From assembly GCA_037953625.1 (NCBI GenBank), contig CM075651.1, forward strand, positions 103,417,001-103,481,000: 64,000 nt of DNA. The letters run 5' to 3'. This DNA is from Crotalaria pallida (lineage: Eukaryota; Streptophyta; Magnoliopsida; Fabales; Fabaceae). Positions within the stretch are counted from its first letter, which is position 1; every line of letters starts with the position of its first letter. Under the pieces are notes generated by a model, which worked only from the letters and a program-made list of their open reading frames with translations, searched no databases and was not told the DNA's origin. This document shows, one piece after another, positions 35,272-47,489 of the stretch. The position numbers and the translations under genes were made by a program.

Positions 35272-37838
35272 GTCCCCAAGGGACGTGGAGGGTCTAGCAT
35301 GAGTCCTTGGAGGTTCTAACAAGTATAGAATGTTTAAGAGAGTATTCTAAAGGCTTAGAATGGTCTAGGAATGTGTATTTGGACTTATATTAACCATTAG
35401 AATGATCCTAAACATTGCATGGTACCCCAAAGGACGTAGAGGGTGTAGCATGAGTCCTTGGAGGTTCTAACAAGTGTAGAATGGTTAAGATAGTATTCTA
35501 AAGGCTTAGAATGGTCTAGGAATGTGTATTAGCACTTATAAGAACCATTAGAATGATCCTAAACAATGCTTGAGTCCCCAAGGGACGTAGAGGGTCTAGC
35601 ATGAGTCCTTGGAGGTTCTAACAGGTGTAGAATGTTTAAGAGAGTATTCTAACGGCTTAGAATGGTCTAGGAATGTGTATTAGAACTTATAAGAACCATT
35701 AGAATGATCCTAAACAATGCTTGAGTCCCCAAGGGACGTAGAGGGTGTAGCATGAGTCCTTGGAGGTTCTAACACGTGTAGAATGGTTAAGAAAGTATTC
35801 TAAAGGCTTAGAATGTTCTAGGAATGTGTATTTGTACTTATAATAACCATTAGAATGATCCTAAACATTGCATGGTACCCCAAGGGACGTAGAGGGTGTA
35901 GCATGAGTCCTTGGAGGTTCTAACAAGTGTAGAATGGTAAAGAGAGTATTCTAAAGGCTTAGAATGGTCTAGGAATGTGTATTAGGACTTATAAGAACCA
36001 TTAGAATGATCCTAAACAATGCTTGAGTCCCCAAGGGACGTAGAGGGTGTAGCATGAGTCCTTGGAGGTTCTAACACGTGTAGAATGGTTAAGAAAGTAT
36101 TCTAAAGGCTTAGAATGTTCTAATAATGTGTATTTGTACTTATAATAACCATTAGAATGATCCTAAACATTGCATGGTACCCCAAGGGACGTAGAGGGTG
36201 TAGCATGAGTCCTTGGTGGTTCTAACAAGTGTAGAATGGTGAAGAGAGTATTCTAAAGGCTTAGAATGGTCTAGGAATGTGTATTAGGACTTATAAGAAC
36301 CATTAGAATGATCCTAAACAATACTTGAGTCCCCAAGGGACGTGGAGGGTCTAGCATGAGTCCTTGGAGGTTCTAACATGTGTAGAATGTTTAAGAGAGT
36401 ATTCTAAAGGCTTAGAATGGTCTAGGAATGTGTATTTGGACTTATAATAACCATTAGAATGATCCTAAACATTGCATGGTACCCCAAGGGACGTAGAGGG
36501 TGTAGCATGAGTCCTTGGAGGTTCTAACAAGTGTAGAATGGTAAAGATAGTATTCTAAAGGCTTAGAATGGTCTAGGAATGTGTATTAGGACCTATAAGA
36601 ACTATTAGAATGATCCTAAACAATGCTTGAGTCCCCAAGGGACGTAGAGGGTGTAGCATGAGTCCTTGGAGGTTCTAACAAGTGTAGAATGGTTAAGAGA
36701 GTATTCTAAAGGCTTAGAATGGTCTAGGAATGTGTATTAGGTCTTATAAGAACCATTAGAATGATCCTAAACAATGCTTGAGTCCCAAAGGGACGTAGAG
36801 GGTGTAGCATGAGTCCTTGGAGGTTCTAACAGGTGTAGAATGGTTAAGAGAGTATTCTAAAGTTGTAGAATGGTCTAGGAAAGTGTATTAGGACTTATAA
36901 GAACCATGAGAATGATCCTAAACAATGCTTGAGTCCCCAAGGGACGTAGAGGGTCTAGCATGAGTCCTTGGAGGTTCTAACAGGTGTAGAATGTTTAAGA
37001 GAGTATTCTAAAGGCATAGAATGGTCTAGGAATGTGTATTAGGACTTATAAGAACCATTAGAATGATCCTAAACAATGCTTGAGTCCCCAAGGGACGTAG
37101 AGGGTGTAGCATGAGTCCTTGGAGGTTCTAAAACGTGTAGAATGGTTAAGAAAGTATTCTAAAGGCTTAGAATGTTCTAGGAATGTGTATTTGTACTTAT
37201 CATAACCATTAGAATGATCCTAAACATTGCATGGTACCCCAAGGGACGTAGAGGGTGTAGCATGAGTCGTTGGAGGTTCTAACAAGTGTAGAATGGTAAA
37301 GAGAGTATTCTAAAGGCTTAGAATGGTCTAGGAATGTGTATTAGGACTTATAAGAACCATTAGAATGATCCTAAACAATGCTTGAGTCCCCAAGGGACGT
37401 AGAGGGTGTAGCATGAGTCCTTGGAGGTTCTAACACGTGTAGAATGGTTAAGAAAGTATTCTAAAGGCTTAGAATGTTCTAATAATGTGTATTTGTACTT
37501 ATAATAACCATTAGAATGATCCTAAACATTGCATGGTACCCCAAGGGACGTAGAGGGTGTAGCATGAGTCCTTGGTGGTTCTAACAAGTGTAGAATGGTG
37601 AAGAGAGTATTCTAAAGGCTTAGAATGGTCTAGGAATGTGTATTAGGACTTATAAGAACCATTAGAATGATCCAAAACAATGCTTGAGTCCCCAAGGGAC
37701 GTAGAGGGTGTAGCATGAGTCCTTGGAGGTTCTAACACGTGTAGAATGGTTAAGAAAGTATTCTAAAGGCTTAGAATGTTCTAGGAATGTGTATTTGTAC
37801 TTATAATAACCATTAGAATGATCCTAAACTTTGCATGG
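35272..37838 (+). repeat. 17-monomer block containing second copies of two upstream duplications
   Basis: The first part (to about 36235) copies 33762-34725. The part from about 35730 to 37680 copies 31500-33450. The block is exactly 17 x 151 = 2567 bp. It ends at a lone A monomer starting with TACCTCAAGG at 37839. Confidence 0.78.
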
Positions 37839-38441
37839 TACCTCAAGGGACGTAGAGGGTGTAGCATGAGTCCTTGGAGGTTCTAACCAGTGTAGAATGG
37901 TTAAAATAGTATTCTAAAGGTGTAGAATGGTCTAGGAATATGTATTAGGACCTATAAGAACAATTAGAAAGATCCTAAACAATGCTTGAGTCCCCAAGGG
38001 ACGTAGAGGGTGTAGCATGAGTCCTTGGAGGTTCTAACACGTGTAGAATGGTTAAGAAAGTATTCTAAAGGCTTAGAATGTTCTAGGAATGTGTATTTGT
38101 ACTTATAACAACCATTAGAATGATCCTAAGCAATGAATGGTACCCCAAGGGACGTAGAGGGTGTAGCATGAGTCCTTGGAGGTTCTAACAAGTGTAGAAT
38201 GGTAAAGATAGTATTCTAAAGGTGTAGAATGGTCTAGGAATGTGTATTAGAACCTATAAGAACAATTAGAAAGATCCTAAACAATGCTTGAGTCCCCAAG
38301 GGACGTAGAGGGTCTAGCATGAGTCCTTGGAGGTTCTAACAAGTGTAGAATGGTTAAGAAAGTATTCTAAAGGCTTAGAATGTTGTAGGAATGTGTATTA
38401 GGACTTATAAGAACCATTAGAATGATCCTAAACAATCTTGA
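37839..38441 (+). repeat. Isolated A monomer plus three others
   Basis: A (CCAGTG, TTAAAATAG, GGAATATG) stands alone, over 10 kb from the previous A at 27726. It is followed by a CACGTG unit with ATAACAACC and AATGAATGG, a C-like unit and an E-like 150-bp unit. It looks like a remnant of the ABC order carried into the mosaic. Confidence 0.75.
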
Positions 38442-39497
38442 GTCCCCAAGGGACGTAGAGGGTCAAGCATGAGTCCTTGGAGGTTCTAACAAGTGTAGAA
38501 TGGTTAAGAGAGTATTCTAAAGGCTTAGAATGGTCTAGGAATGTGTATTAGGACTTATAAGAACCATTAGAATGATCCTAAACAATGCTTGAGTCCCCAA
38601 GGGACGTAGAGGGTCTAGCATGAGTCCTTGGAGGTTCTAACAGGTGTAGAATGATTAAGAGAGTATTCTAACGGCATAGAATGGTCTAGGAATGTGTATT
38701 AGGACTTATAAGAACCATTAGAATGATCCTAAACAATGCTTGAGTCCCCAAGGGACGTAGAGGGTGTAGCATGAGTCCTTGGAGGTTCTAACAAGTGTAG
38801 AATGGTTAAGAGAGTATTCTAAAGGATTAGAATGTTCTAGGAATGTGAATTTGTACTTATAATAACCATTAGAATGATCCTAAACATTGCATGGTACCCC
38901 AAGGGACGTAGAGGGTGTAGCATGAGTCCTTGGAGGTTCTAACAAGTGTAGAATGGTAAAGAGAGTATTCTAAAGGCTTAGAATGGTCTAGGAATGTGTA
39001 TTAGGACTTATAAGAACCATTAGAATGATCCTAAACAATGCTTGAGTCCCCAAGGGACGTAGAGGGTGTAGCATGAGTCCTTGGAGGTTCTAACACGTGT
39101 AGAATGGTTAAGAAAGTATTCTAAAGGCTTAGAATGTTCTAATAATGTGTATTTGTACTTATAATAACCATTAGAATGATCCTAAACATTGCATGGTACC
39201 CCAAGGGACGTAGAGGGTGTAGCATGAGTCTTTGATGGTTCTAACAAGTGTAGAATGGTAAAGAGAGTATTCTAAAGGCTTAGAATGGTCTAGGAATGTG
39301 TATTAGGACTTATAAGAACCATTAGAATGATCCTAAACAATGCTTGAGTCCCCAAGGGACGTGGAGGGTCTAGCATGAGTCCTTGGAGGTTCTAACAAGT
39401 GTAGAATGGTTAAGAGAGTATTCTAAAGGCTTAGAATGGTCTAGGAATGTGTATTAGGACTTATAAGAACCATTAGAATGATCCTAAACAATCTTGA
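38442..39497 (+). repeat. Partial first copy of the 10-mer HOR (7 monomers, 1056 bp)
   Basis: Starts at the unit with GGTCAAGCATG. Its first six monomers match the start of the following 1510-bp unit at offset 1056 bp, sharing AGGATTAGAATG, GGAATGTGAATTTG, TTCTAATAATG and GTCTTTGATGG. The seventh lacks the TTTAAAAGAG change and ends in the short CAATCTTGAG form. Confidence 0.83.
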
Positions 39498-41007
39498 GTC
39501 CCCAAGGGACGTAGAGGGTCAAGCATGAGTCCTTGGAGGTTCTAACAAGTGTAGAATGGTTAAGAGAGTATTCTAAAGGCTTAGAATGGTCTAGGAATGT
39601 GTATTAGGACTTATAAGAACCATTAGAATGATCCTAAACAATGCTTGAGTCCCCAAGGGACGTAGAGGGTCTAGCATGAGTCCTTGGAGGTTCTAACAGG
39701 TGTAGAATGATTAAGAGAGTATTCTAAAGGCATAGAATGGTCTAGGAATGTGTATTAGGACTTATAAGAACCATTAGAATGATCCTAAACAATGCTTGAG
39801 TCCCCAAGGGACGTAGAGGGTGTAGCATGAGTCCTTGGAGGTTCTAACAAGTGTAGAATGGTTAAGAGAGTATTCTAAAGGATTAGAATGTTCTAGGAAT
39901 GTGAATTTGTACTTATAATAACCATTAGAATGATCCTAAACATTGCATGGTACCCCAAGGGACGTAGAGGGTGTAGCATGAGTCCTTGGAGGTTCTAACA
40001 AGTGTAGAATGGTAAAGAGAGTATTCTAAAGGCTTAGAATGGTCTAGGAATGTGTATTAGGACTTATAAGAACCATTAGAATGATCCTAAACAATGCTTG
40101 AGTCCCCAAGGGACGTAGAGGGTGTAGCATGAGTCCTTGGAGGTTCTAACACGTGTAGAATGGTTAAGAAAGTATTCTAAAGGCTTAGAATGTTCTAATA
40201 ATGTGTATTTGTACTTATAATAACCATTAGAATGATCCTAAACATTGCATGGTACCCCAAGGGACGTAGAGGGTGTAGCATGAGTCTTTGATGGTTCTAA
40301 CAAGTGTAGAATGGTAAAGAGAGTATTCTAAAGGCTTAGAATGGTCTAGGAATGTGTATTAGGACTTATAAGAACCATTAGAATGATCCTAAACAATGCT
40401 TGAGTCCCCAAGGGACGTGGAGGGTCTAGCATGAGTCCTTGGAGGTTCTAACAAGTGTAGAATGTTTAAAAGAGTATTCTAAAGGCTTAGAATGGTCTAG
40501 GAATGTGTATTTGGACTTATAATAACCATTAGAATGATCCTAAACATTGCATGGTACCCCAAGGGACGTAGAGGGTGTAGCATGAGTCCTTGGAGGTTCT
40601 AACAAGTGTAGAATGGTAAAGATAGTATTCTAAAGGATTAGAATCGTCTAGGAATGTGTATTAGGACCTATAAGAACCATTAGAATGATCCTAAACAATG
40701 CTTGACTCCCCAAGGGACGTAGAGGGTGTAGCATGAGTCCTTGGAGGTTCTAACAAGTGTAGAATGGTTAAGAGAGTATTCTAAAGGCTTAGAATGGTCT
40801 AGGAATGTGTATTAGGTCTTATAAGAACCATTAGAATGATCCAAAACAATGCTTGAGTCCCAAAGGGACGTAGAGGGTGTAGCATTAGTCCTTGGAGGTT
40901 CTAACATGTGTAGAATGGTTAAGAGAGTATTCTAAAGTTGTAGAATGGTCTAGGAAAGTGTATTAGGACTTATAAGAACCATGAGAATGATCCTAAACAA
41001 TGCTTGA
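39498..41007 (+). repeat. 10-monomer HOR copy, 1510 bp (first)
   Basis: Ten 151-bp monomers. Marks include GGTCAAGCATG, GGATTAGAATG, GTCTTTGATGG (about 40287), TTTAAAAGAG (about 40466), AGAATCGTCTAGG (about 40640), CTTGACTCCCC and AGCATTAGTCC. All recur 1510 bp later. It shares monomer ancestry with the 12-mer but has a different order and period. Confidence 0.87.
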
Positions 41008-42517
41008 GTCCCCAAGGGACGTAGAGGGTCAAGCATGAGTCCTTGGAGGTTCTAACAAGTGTAGAATGGTTAAGAGAGTATTCTAAAGGCTTAGAATGGT
41101 CTAGGAATGTCTATTAGGACTTATAAGAACCATTAGAATGATCCTAAACAATGCTTGAGTCCCCAAGGGACGTAGAGGGTCTAGCATGAGTCCTTGGAGG
41201 TTCTAACAGGTGTAGAATGATTAAGAGAGTATTCTAAAGGCATAGAATGGTCTAGGAATGTGTATTAGGACTTATAAGAACCATTAGAATGATCCTAAAC
41301 AATGCTTGAGTCCCCAAGGGACGTAGAGGGTGTAGCATGAGTCCTTGGAGGTTCTAACAAGTGTAGAATGGTTAAGAGAGTATTCTAAAGGATTAGAATG
41401 TTCTAGGAATGTGAATTTGTACTTATAATAACCATTAGAATGATCCTAAACATTGCATGGTACCCCAAGGGACGTAGAGGGTGTAGCATGAGTCCTTGGA
41501 GGTTCTAACAAGTGTAGAATGGTAAAGAGAGTATTCTAAAGGCTTAGAATGGTCTAGGAATGTGTATTAGGACTTATAAGAACCATTAGAATGATCCTAA
41601 ACAATGCTTGAGTCCCCAAGGGACGTAGAGGGTGTAGCATGAGTCCTTGGAGGTTCTAACACGTGTAGAATGGTTAAGAAAGTATTCTAAAGGCTTAGAA
41701 TGTTCTAATAATGTGTATTTGTACTTATAATAACCATTAGAATGATCCTAAACATTGCATGGTACCCCAAGGGACGTAGAGGGTGTAGCATGAGTCTTTG
41801 ATGGTTCTAACAAGTGTAGAATGGTAAAGAGAGTATTCTAAAGGCTTAGAATGGTCTAGGAATGTGTATTAGGACTTATAAGAACCATAAGAATGATCCT
41901 AAACAATGCTTGAGTCCCCAAGGGACGTGGAGGGTCTAGCATGAGTCCTTGGAGGTTCTAACAAGTGTAGAATGTTTAAAAGAGTATTCTAAAGGCTTAG
42001 AATGGTCTAGGAATGTGTATTTGGACTTATAATAACCATTAGAATGATCCTAAACATTGCATGGTACCCCAAGGGACGTAGAGGGTGTAGCATGAGTCCT
42101 TGGAGGTTCTAACAAGTGTAGAATGGTAAAGATAGTATTCTAAAGGATTAGAATCGTCTAGGAATGTGTATTAGGACCTATAAGAACCATTAGAATGATC
42201 CTAAACAATGCTTGACTCCCCAAGGGACGTAGAGGGTGTAGCATGAGTCCTTGGAGGTTCTAACAAGTGTAGAATGGTTAAGAGAGTATTCTAAAGGCTT
42301 AGAATGGTCTAGGAATGTGTATTAGGTCTTATAAGAACCATTAGAATGATCCTAAACAATGCTTGAGTCCCAAAGGGACGTAGAGGGTGTAGCATTAGTC
42401 CTTGGAGGTTCTAACATGTGTAGAATGGTTAAGAGAGTATTCTAAAGTTGTAGAATGGTCTAGGAAAGTGTATTAGGACTTATAAGAACCATGAGAATGA
42501 TCCTAAACAATGCTTGA
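41008..42517 (+). repeat. 10-monomer HOR copy, 1510 bp (second)
   Basis: Matches 39498-41007 at exactly 1510 bp, with a few substitutions such as CCATAAGAATG near 41886 and CTATTAGG near 41110. The next unit at 42518 starts as an H monomer (GGGTCTAGC, GTCATTGG), so the HOR ends here. Confidence 0.87.
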
Positions 42518-45500
42518 GTCCCCAAGGGACGTAGAGGGTCTAGCATGAGTCATTGGAGGTTCTAACAGGTGTTGAATGGTTAAGAGAGTATTCTAAAGGC
42601 TTAGAATGGTCTAGGAATGTGTATTAGGACTTATAAGAACCATTAGAATGATCCTAAACAATGCTTGAGTCCCCAAGGGACGTAGAGGGTCTAGCATGAG
42701 TCCTTGGAGGTTCTAACAAGTGTAGAATGGTTAAGAGAGTTTTCTAAAGGTGTAGAATGGTCTAGGAATGTGTATTAGGACCTATAAGAACAATTAGAAA
42801 GATCCTAAACAATGCTTGAGTCCCCAATGGACGTAGAGGGTGTAGCATGAGTCCTTGGAGGTTCTAACAGGTGTAGAATGGTTAAGAGAGTATTCTAAAG
42901 GCTTAGAATGGTCTAGGAATGTGTATTAGGACTTATAATAACCATTAGAATGATCCTAAACATTACATGGTACCTCAAGGGACGTAGAGGGTGTAGCATG
43001 AGTCCTTGGAGGTTCTAACAAGTGTAGAATGGTTAATATAGTATTCTAAAGGTGTAGAATGGTCTAGGAATGTGTATTAGGACCTATAAGAACAATTAGA
43101 AAGATCCTAAACAATGCTTGAGTCCCCAAGGGACGTAGAGGGTGTAGCATGAGTCCTTGGAGGTTCTAACAAGTGTAGAATGGTTAAGAAAGTATTCTAA
43201 AGGCTTAGAATGTTCTAGGAATGTGTAATAACAACCATTAGAATGATCCTAAGCAATGAATGGTACCCCAAGGGACGTAGAGGGTGTCGCATGAGTCCTT
43301 GGAGGTTCTAACAAGTGTAGGATGGTTAAGAGAGTATTCTAAAGGCTTAGAATGGTCTAGGAATGTGTATTAGGACTTATAAGAACCATTAGAATGATCC
43401 TAAACAATCTTGAGTCCCCAAGGGACGTAGAGGGTCAAGCATGAGTCCTTGGAGGTTCTAACAAGTGTAGAATGGTTAAGAGAGTATTCTAAAGGCTTAG
43501 AACGGTCTAGGAATGTGTATTAGGACTTATAAGAACCATTAGAATGATGCTAAACAATGCTTGAGTCCCCAAGGGACGTAGAGGGTGTAGCATGAGTCCT
43601 TGGAGGTTCTAACAAGTGTAGAATGGTTAAGAAAGTATTCTAAAGGCTTAGAATGTTCTAGGAATGTGTATTTGTACTTATAATAACCATTAGAATGATC
43701 CTAAGCAATGCATGGTACCCCCAGGGACGTAGAGGGTGTAGCATGAGTGCTTGGAGGTTCTAACAAGTGTAGGATGGTTAAGAGAGTATTCTAAAGGCTT
43801 AGAATGGTCTAGGAATGTGTATTAGGACTTATAAGAACCATTAGAATGATCCTAAACAATGCTTGAGTCCCCAAGGGACGTAGAGGGTCTAGCATGAGTC
43901 CTTGGAGGTTCTAACATGTGTAGAATGGTTAAGAGAGTATTCTAAAGGCTTAGAATGGTCTAGGAATGTGTATTTGTACTTATAACAACCATTAGAATGA
44001 TCCTAAGCAATGAATGGTACCCCAAGGGACGTAGAGGGTGTAGCATGAGTCCTTGGAGGTTCTAACATGTGTAGAATGGTTAAGAGAGTATTCTAAAGTT
44101 GTAGAATGGTCTAGGAAAGTGTATTAGGACTTATAAGAACCATGAGAATGATCCTAAACAATGCTTGAGTCCCCAAGGGACGTAGAGGGTCTAGCATGAG
44201 TCATTGGAGGTTCTAACAGGTGTTGAATGGTTAAGAGAGTATTCTAAAGGCTTAGAATGGTCTAGGAATGTGTATTAGGACTTATAAGAACCATTAGAAT
44301 GATCCTAAACAATGCTTGAGTCCCCAAGGGACGTAGAGGGTCTAGCATGAGTCCTTGGAGGTTCTAACAAGTGTAGAATGGTTAAGAGAGTTTTCTAAAG
44401 GTGTAGAATGGTCTAGGAATGTGTATTAGGACCTATAAGAACCATTAGAATGATCCTAAACAATGCTTGACTCCCCAAGGGACGTAGAGGGTGTAGCATG
44501 AGTCCTTGGAGGTTCTAACAAGTGTAGAATGGTTAAGATAGTATTCTAAAGGCTTAGAATGGTCTAGGAATGTGTATTAGGTCTTATAAGAACCATTAGA
44601 ATTATCCTAAACAATGCTTGAGTCCCAAAGGGACGTAGAGGGTGTAGCATGAGTCCTTGGAGGTTCTAACATGTGTAGAATGGTTAAGAGAGTATTCTAA
44701 AGTTGTAGAATGGTCTAGGAAAGTGTATTAGGACTTATAAGAACCATGAGAATGATCCTAAACAATGCTTGAGTCCCCAAGGGACGTAGAGGGTCTAGCA
44801 TGAGTCATTGGAGGTTCTAACAGGTGTTGAATGGTTAAGAGAGTATTCTAAAGGCTTAGAATGGTCTAGGAATGTGTATTAGGACTTATAAGAACCATTA
44901 GAATGATCCTAAACAATGCTTGAGTCCCCAAGGGACGTAGAGGGTCTAGCATGAGTCCTTGGAGGTTCTAACAAGTGTAGAATGGTTAAGAGAGTTTTCT
45001 AAAGGTGTAGAATGGTCTAGGAATGTGTATTAGGACCTATAAGAACAATTAGAAAGATCCTAAACAATGCTTGAGTCCCCAAGGGACGTAGAGGGTGTAG
45101 CATGAGTCCTTGGAGGTTCTAACAGGTGTAGAATGGTTAAGAGAGTATTCTAAAGGCTTAGAATGGTCTAGGAATGTGTATTAGGACTTATAATAACCAT
45201 TAGAATGATCCTAAACATTGCATGGTACCTCAAGGAACGTAGAGGGTGTAGCATGAGTCCTTGGAGGTTCTAACAAGTGTAGAATGGTTAAGATAGTATT
45301 CTAAAGGTGTAGAATGGTCTAGGAATGTGTATTAGGACCTATAAGAACAATTAGAAAGATCATAAACAATGCTTGAGTCCCCAAGGGACGTAGAGGGTGT
45401 AGCATGAGTCCTTGGAGGTTCTAACAAGTGTAGAATGGTTAAGAAAGTATTCTAAAGGCTTAGAATGTTCTAGGAATGTGTATTTGTACTTATAACAACC

Positions 45501-47489
45501 ATTAGAATGATCCTAAGCAATGAATGGTACCCCAAGGGACGTAGAGGGTGTCGCATGAGTCCTTGGAGGTTCTAACAAGTGTAGGATGGTTAAGAGAGTA
45601 TTCTAAAGGCTTAGAATGGTCTAGGAATGTGTATTAGGACTTATAAGAACCATTAGAATGATCCTAAACAATCTTGAGTCCCCAAGGGACGTAGAGGGTC
45701 TAGCATGAGTCCTTGGAGGTTCTAACATGTGTAGAATGGTTAAGAGAGTATTCTAAAGGCTTAGAATGGTCTAGGAATGTGTATTTGTACTTATAACAAC
45801 CATTAGAATGATCCTAAGCAATGAATGGTACCCCAAGGGACGTAGAGGGTGTAGCATGAGTCCTTGGAGGTTCTAACAAGTGTAGAATGGTTAAGAAAGT
45901 ATTCTAAAGGATTAGAATGTTCTAGGAATGTGTATTTGTACTTATAATAACCATTAGAATGATCCTAAACATTGCATGGTACCCCAAGGGACGTAGAGGG
46001 TGTAGCATGAGTCCTTGGAGGTTCTAACAAGTGTAGAATGGTAAAGAGAGTATTCTAAAGGCTTAGAATGGTCTAGGAATGTGTATTAGGACTTATAAGA
46101 ACCATTAGAATGATCCTAAACAATGCTTGAGTCCCCAAGGGACGTAGAGGGTGTAGCATGAGTCCTTGGAGGTTCTAACAAGTGTAGAATGGTAAAGAGA
46201 GTATTCTAAAGGCTTAGAATGTTCTAATAATGTGTATTTGTACTTATAATAACCATTAGAATGATCCTAAACATTGCATGGTACCCCAAGGGACGTAGAG
46301 GGTGTAGCATGAGTCCTTGGTGGTTCTAACAAGTGTAGAATGGTAAAGAGAGTATTCTAAAGGCTTAGAATGGTCTAGGAATGTGTATTAGGACTTATAA
46401 GAACCATTAGAATGATCCTAAACAATGCTTGAGTCCCTAAGGGACGTAGAGGGTGTAGCATGAGTCCTTGGAGGTTCTAACAAGTGTAGAATGGTTAAGA
46501 GAGTATTCTAAAGGCTTAGAATGGTCTAGGAATGTGTATTAGGTCTTATAAGAACCATTAGAATGATCCTAAACAATGCTTGAGTCCCAAAGGGACGTAG
46601 AGGGTGTAGCATGAGTCCTTGGAGGTTCTAACAGGTGTAGAATGGTTAAGAGAGTATTCTAAAGTTGTAGAATGGTCTAGGAAAGTGTATTAGGACTTAT
46701 AAGAACCATGAGAATGATCCTAAACAATGCTTGAGTCCCCAAGGGACGTAGAGGGTCTAGCATGAGTCCTTGGAGGTTCTAACAGGTGTAGAATGTTTAA
46801 GAGAGTATTCTAAAGGCATAGAATGGTCTAGGAATGTGTATTAGGACTTATAAGAACCATTAGAATTATCCTAAACAATGCTTGAGTCCCCAAGGGATGT
46901 AGAGGGTGTAGCATGAGTCCTTGGAGGTTCTAACACATGTAGAATGGTTAAGAAAGTATTCTAAAGGCTTAGAATGTTCTAGGAATGTGTATTTGTACTT
47001 ATAATAACCATTAGAATGATCCTAAACATTGCATGGTACTCCAAGGGACGTAGAGGGTGTAGCATGAGTCCTTGGAGGTTCTAACAAGTGTAGAATGGTA
47101 AAGAGAGTATTCTAAAGGCTTAGAATGGTCTAGGAATGTGTATTAGGACTTATAAGAACCAGTAGAAAGATCCTAAACAATGCTTGAGTCCCCAAGGGAC
47201 GTAGAGGGTGTAGCATGAGTCCTTGGAGGTTCTAACACGTGTAGAATGGTTAAGAAAGTATTCTAAAGGCTTAGAATGTTCTAATAATGTGTATTTGTAC
47301 TTATAATAACCATTAGAATGATCCTAAACATTGCATGGTACCCCAAGGGACGTAGAGTGTGTAGCATGAGTCCTTGGTGGTTCTAACAAGTGTAGAATGG
47401 TGAAGAGAGTATTCTAAAGGCTTAGAATGGTCTAGGAATGTGTATTAGGACTTATAATAACCATTAGAATGATCCTAAACAATGCTTGA
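42518..47489 (+). repeat. 33-monomer mosaic block with repeated H-I runs
   Basis: Runs of G-H-I-like monomers lie near 42390-42960, 44050-44460 and 44640-45240. The segment 42380-43220 resembles 44635-45475 at an offset of about 2255 bp. The offset is short of 15 x 151 because of the 9-bp deletion at 43227 plus one base. Units with ATAACAACC and AATGAATGG, and two GATGGTTAAG units with GGTGTCGCATG, are also present. Confidence 0.75.
43122..43263 (+). repeat. Monomer with 9-bp deletion (142 bp)
   Basis: GTGTAATAACAACC (43223-43236) replaces GTGTA-TTTGTACTT-ATAACAACC, so nine bases are missing. The related unit near 45384 is intact, so this loss is local. Confidence 0.85.
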
